NCBI GenBank assembly: GCA_900549885.1
Contig: URQA01000057.1
Location: 1 to 14,598 of the forward strand
Origin: an uncultured Eubacteriales bacterium
GTDB taxonomy: Bacteria; Bacillota; Clostridia; Oscillospirales; Oscillospiraceae
DNA length: 14,598 nucleotides
Reading direction: 5' to 3'
A model generated the notes under the pieces. That model saw nothing but the letters and a program-made list of their open reading frames with translations. It was not told where the DNA came from and made no database searches. Below are positions 13,150 to 14,598 of the stretch, piece after piece. The position numbers and the translations under genes were made by a program. Position 1 is the stretch's first letter; each line of letters opens with the position of its first letter.

Positions 13150-13641
13150 ATGAATCACACGATCCGCACCCCCCAGGGGATGCAGACCCTCTCCGACGCC
13201 GAGATCGCGGCCCGGGCAAAGGAACTGGTGCTGGCCTGTCCCAGCCAGATCACCTGCGCCTTCCGGGTGTGGTACGAGGGCTTCGAGGGGTACGGGATGC
13301 CCACGAAGGGTGTCGTCGCCGCCATCGAAACGGGCATCGAGGACAGCGGCAGCTGGAAGGGCGTGGGCCTGCGCCGGTTTGAGAAGTACGGCCTGGTCAA
13401 TTCCTACGAAAACCAGAATTACCAGAGCGCCGTCAAGGACAAAGACGGCCACCCCATGATCCTGCACCAGTTCCGGGCCGGGGCCAAGTACCAGGGGCCT
13501 GACGGCAAGATTTGGTGGATCCCCGTGGTAGAAGTGTTCGATCTGCGGGCCTTCGAGTGGAAGGACGGCAAATACGTGGGCACCATGACGGAGATCGACC
13601 CCAATTCCGACTATGCCAAAGCCATGGTCGAGGTACAGTGA
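13150..13641 (+). CDS. soluble protein of unknown function beside molybdoenzyme subunit
   Basis: This 163-residue protein is not recognised. It has an N-terminal helix (SDAEIAARAKELVLACPS), then a Trp/Tyr/Phe-rich region (FRVWYEGFEGYGMP, KYGLVNSYENQNYQS, KIWWIPVVEVFDLRAFEW) that looks like curved beta strands around an aromatic pocket. It has only two Cys, so it cannot be an iron-sulfur subunit. There is no signal peptide or membrane helix. ATG 13150 is chosen over ATG 13144 because AAGGAGG ends at 13142, leaving 7 bases. Its stop overlaps the ribosome-binding site of the catalytic subunit gene (TGAGGAGGAG), so the two are probably co-translated. A substrate-binding or accessory subunit of an aromatic-converting enzyme is a guess from context and aromatic content. 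Confidence 0.78.
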   Translation: MNHTIRTPQGMQTLSDAEIAARAKELVLACPSQITCAFRVWYEGFEGYGMPTKGVVAAIETGIEDSGSWKGVGLRRFEKYGLVNSYENQNYQSAVKDKDGHPMILHQFRAGAKYQGPDGKIWWIPVVEVFDLRAFEWKDGKYVGTMTEIDPNSDYAKAMVEVQ

Positions 13642-13653
13642 GGAGGAGCGGAA

Positions 13654-14598
13654 ATGGCAAAGGAAAAAATCACCCATAGCATCTGTGTGGGCGGACCGCT
13701 GACCATCCACACCGACCTGGCCACCGGCAGGATCCGCCGGGTCCGGCCCATCGTCCTCACCGACGACGACGCCCCCGGCTGGGTCATCAAGGCTCACGGC
13801 AAGGAGTACACCCCCCAGCGCAAGACCACCCTGTCCCTGCTGGGCTTCACGGAAAAGGACCGCACCTACTCCTACGACCGCATCAAGTACCCCATGATCC
13901 GGGAGGACTTTGTGGAGACCCCCGACGGCCAGAACCGCAACACCGAGAACCGGGGCAAGTCCGGCTACCGCCGGGCCTCCTGGGACGAGGCGCTGGGCCT
14001 GGTGGCCCGGGAGATCAAGCGTATCCAGGGCACCTACGGCAAGGAGGCGGTCACCGCCATCACCAGCTCCCACCACTCCTGGGGCCTGTGCGGCTACAAA
14101 ATCTCCCTGTTTAAGCGCTTTTTCTCCATGCTGGGCTACACCCGCATCATGGACAACCCAGACTCCTGGGAGGGCTTCCACTGGGGCACCCCCCACACCT
14201 ACGGCTACTACTGGCGCCTGGGCGGGCCCGAGCCCTTCGACATGCTCCACGACGCCATGAAGAACACCGAGACCATGATCATGTGGTCCCACGACCCGGA
14301 CACCACCCGGGGCGGCTACTCCGCCCAGGAGTCCGCCCTGTGGCGCTGGTGGATGAAGGAGGCGGGGGTGCAGTTCATCTACATCGACCCCTTCAATAAC
14401 TTCTCCTCTGTCAAGCAGGCGGACAAGTGGATCGCCCCCCGGATGGGCACTGATGCGGCCCTGTGTGAAGCCATCGCCTATGTGTGGATCACCGAGGGCA
14501 CCTATGACAAGGAGTACATCGCCAAGCACGGCCATCGCTTCGACGAGTGGAAGGACCACATCCTGGGCCTGGGCCCCGACGCCACCGCCAAGACGCCC
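13654..14598 (+). CDS. molybdopterin catalytic subunit, transhydroxylase-like, copy 2 (partial)
   Basis: The first 315 codons are present; the frame is still open at the window end and about 550 more residues are expected. The protein starts MAKEKITHSICVGGP with no Tat signal and no N-terminal Cys cluster. SSHHSWG contains His140 and NPDSWEGF contains Asp170 and Ser171. Their spacing (30 and 31 residues) is identical to His144, Asp174 and Ser175 of Pelobacter pyrogallol-phloroglucinol transhydroxylase, where Ser is the molybdenum ligand and His and Asp are catalytic. This makes it the closer of the two copies to that enzyme. It should transfer or remove a ring hydroxyl on a polyhydroxylated phenol using bis-MGD molybdenum in the cytoplasm. 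ATG 13654 follows AGGAGGAG and is coupled to the preceding stop. No iron-sulfur subunit gene is seen upstream; it may lie downstream of the window or be shared with copy 1. Confidence 0.87.
   Translation, partial: MAKEKITHSICVGGPLTIHTDLATGRIRRVRPIVLTDDDAPGWVIKAHGKEYTPQRKTTLSLLGFTEKDRTYSYDRIKYPMIREDFVETPDGQNRNTENRGKSGYRRASWDEALGLVAREIKRIQGTYGKEAVTAITSSHHSWGLCGYKISLFKRFFSMLGYTRIMDNPDSWEGFHWGTPHTYGYYWRLGGPEPFDMLHDAMKNTETMIMWSHDPDTTRGGYSAQESALWRWWMKEAGVQFIYIDPFNNFSSVKQADKWIAPRMGTDAALCEAIAYVWITEGTYDKEYIAKHGHRFDEWKDHILGLGPDATAKTP

Noticed and set aside
13054..14559. Minus-strand open frame of 501 codons opposite the plus operon
   Set aside because: Same shadow composition; it runs antisense across two well-supported genes with good ribosome-binding sites.

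Overview
The window looks like chromosomal DNA of a GC-rich, anaerobic Firmicute, most plausibly an Oscillospiraceae/Flavonifractor-like gut bacterium. That placement is an inference. It rests on strong AGGAGG ribosome-binding sites, many canonical sigma-A promoters with 17-bp spacers, compact Rho-independent terminators, a QueT-type transporter, Cof-type HAD phosphatases and cytoplasmic molybdenum enzymes. I see no phage, insertion sequence, CRISPR array, tRNA or rRNA.

Left part (1-3.9 kb): an EamA/DMT transporter (minus strand, cut by the window edge) and a class I SAM methyltransferase (minus) are divergent from a HAD-IA hydrolase and an S-adenosylhomocysteine hydrolase (plus). The methyltransferase and ahcY sit near each other but have separate promoters. 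The ahcY product is the short type that ends before the usual C-terminal NAD-clamping tail.

Middle (3.9-8.6 kb): a two-gene minus-strand operon encodes an MGDG-synthase/UgtP-like glycosyltransferase and, with a 4-bp ATGA overlap, a flippase-like membrane protein of the LPG-synthase-TM family. Its upstream region carries three TTAA-type hexamers at 11-bp period that resemble a PhoP box. Divergent from it is a Cof-type HAD phosphatase. Then comes a queT-type transporter gene. Its leader starts at a strong promoter and folds into hairpins; the first hairpin loop is exactly complementary to the Shine-Dalgarno region, so a translational riboswitch (perhaps preQ1-responsive) is likely. A small orphan membrane protein follows.

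Right part (8.6-14.6 kb): this is the most interesting region. Two divergent operons encode molybdopterin enzymes resembling pyrogallol-phloroglucinol transhydroxylase. The minus operon has a 956-residue catalytic subunit followed by a three-cluster [4Fe-4S] subunit with a C-terminal beta-sandwich domain. The plus operon has two unrecognised small proteins (136 and 163 residues) followed by a second catalytic subunit, cut off by the window end. The second copy keeps the His, Asp and Ser of the transhydroxylase active site with the same His-Asp spacing. Together the locus probably handles hydroxylated aromatic compounds (phenolics) by redox-neutral hydroxyl transfer or reductive dehydroxylation in the cytoplasm; the actual substrates cannot be read from the sequence. 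The 328-bp gap between the operons holds both promoters, a repeated octamer and a 10-bp-periodic A/C tract.
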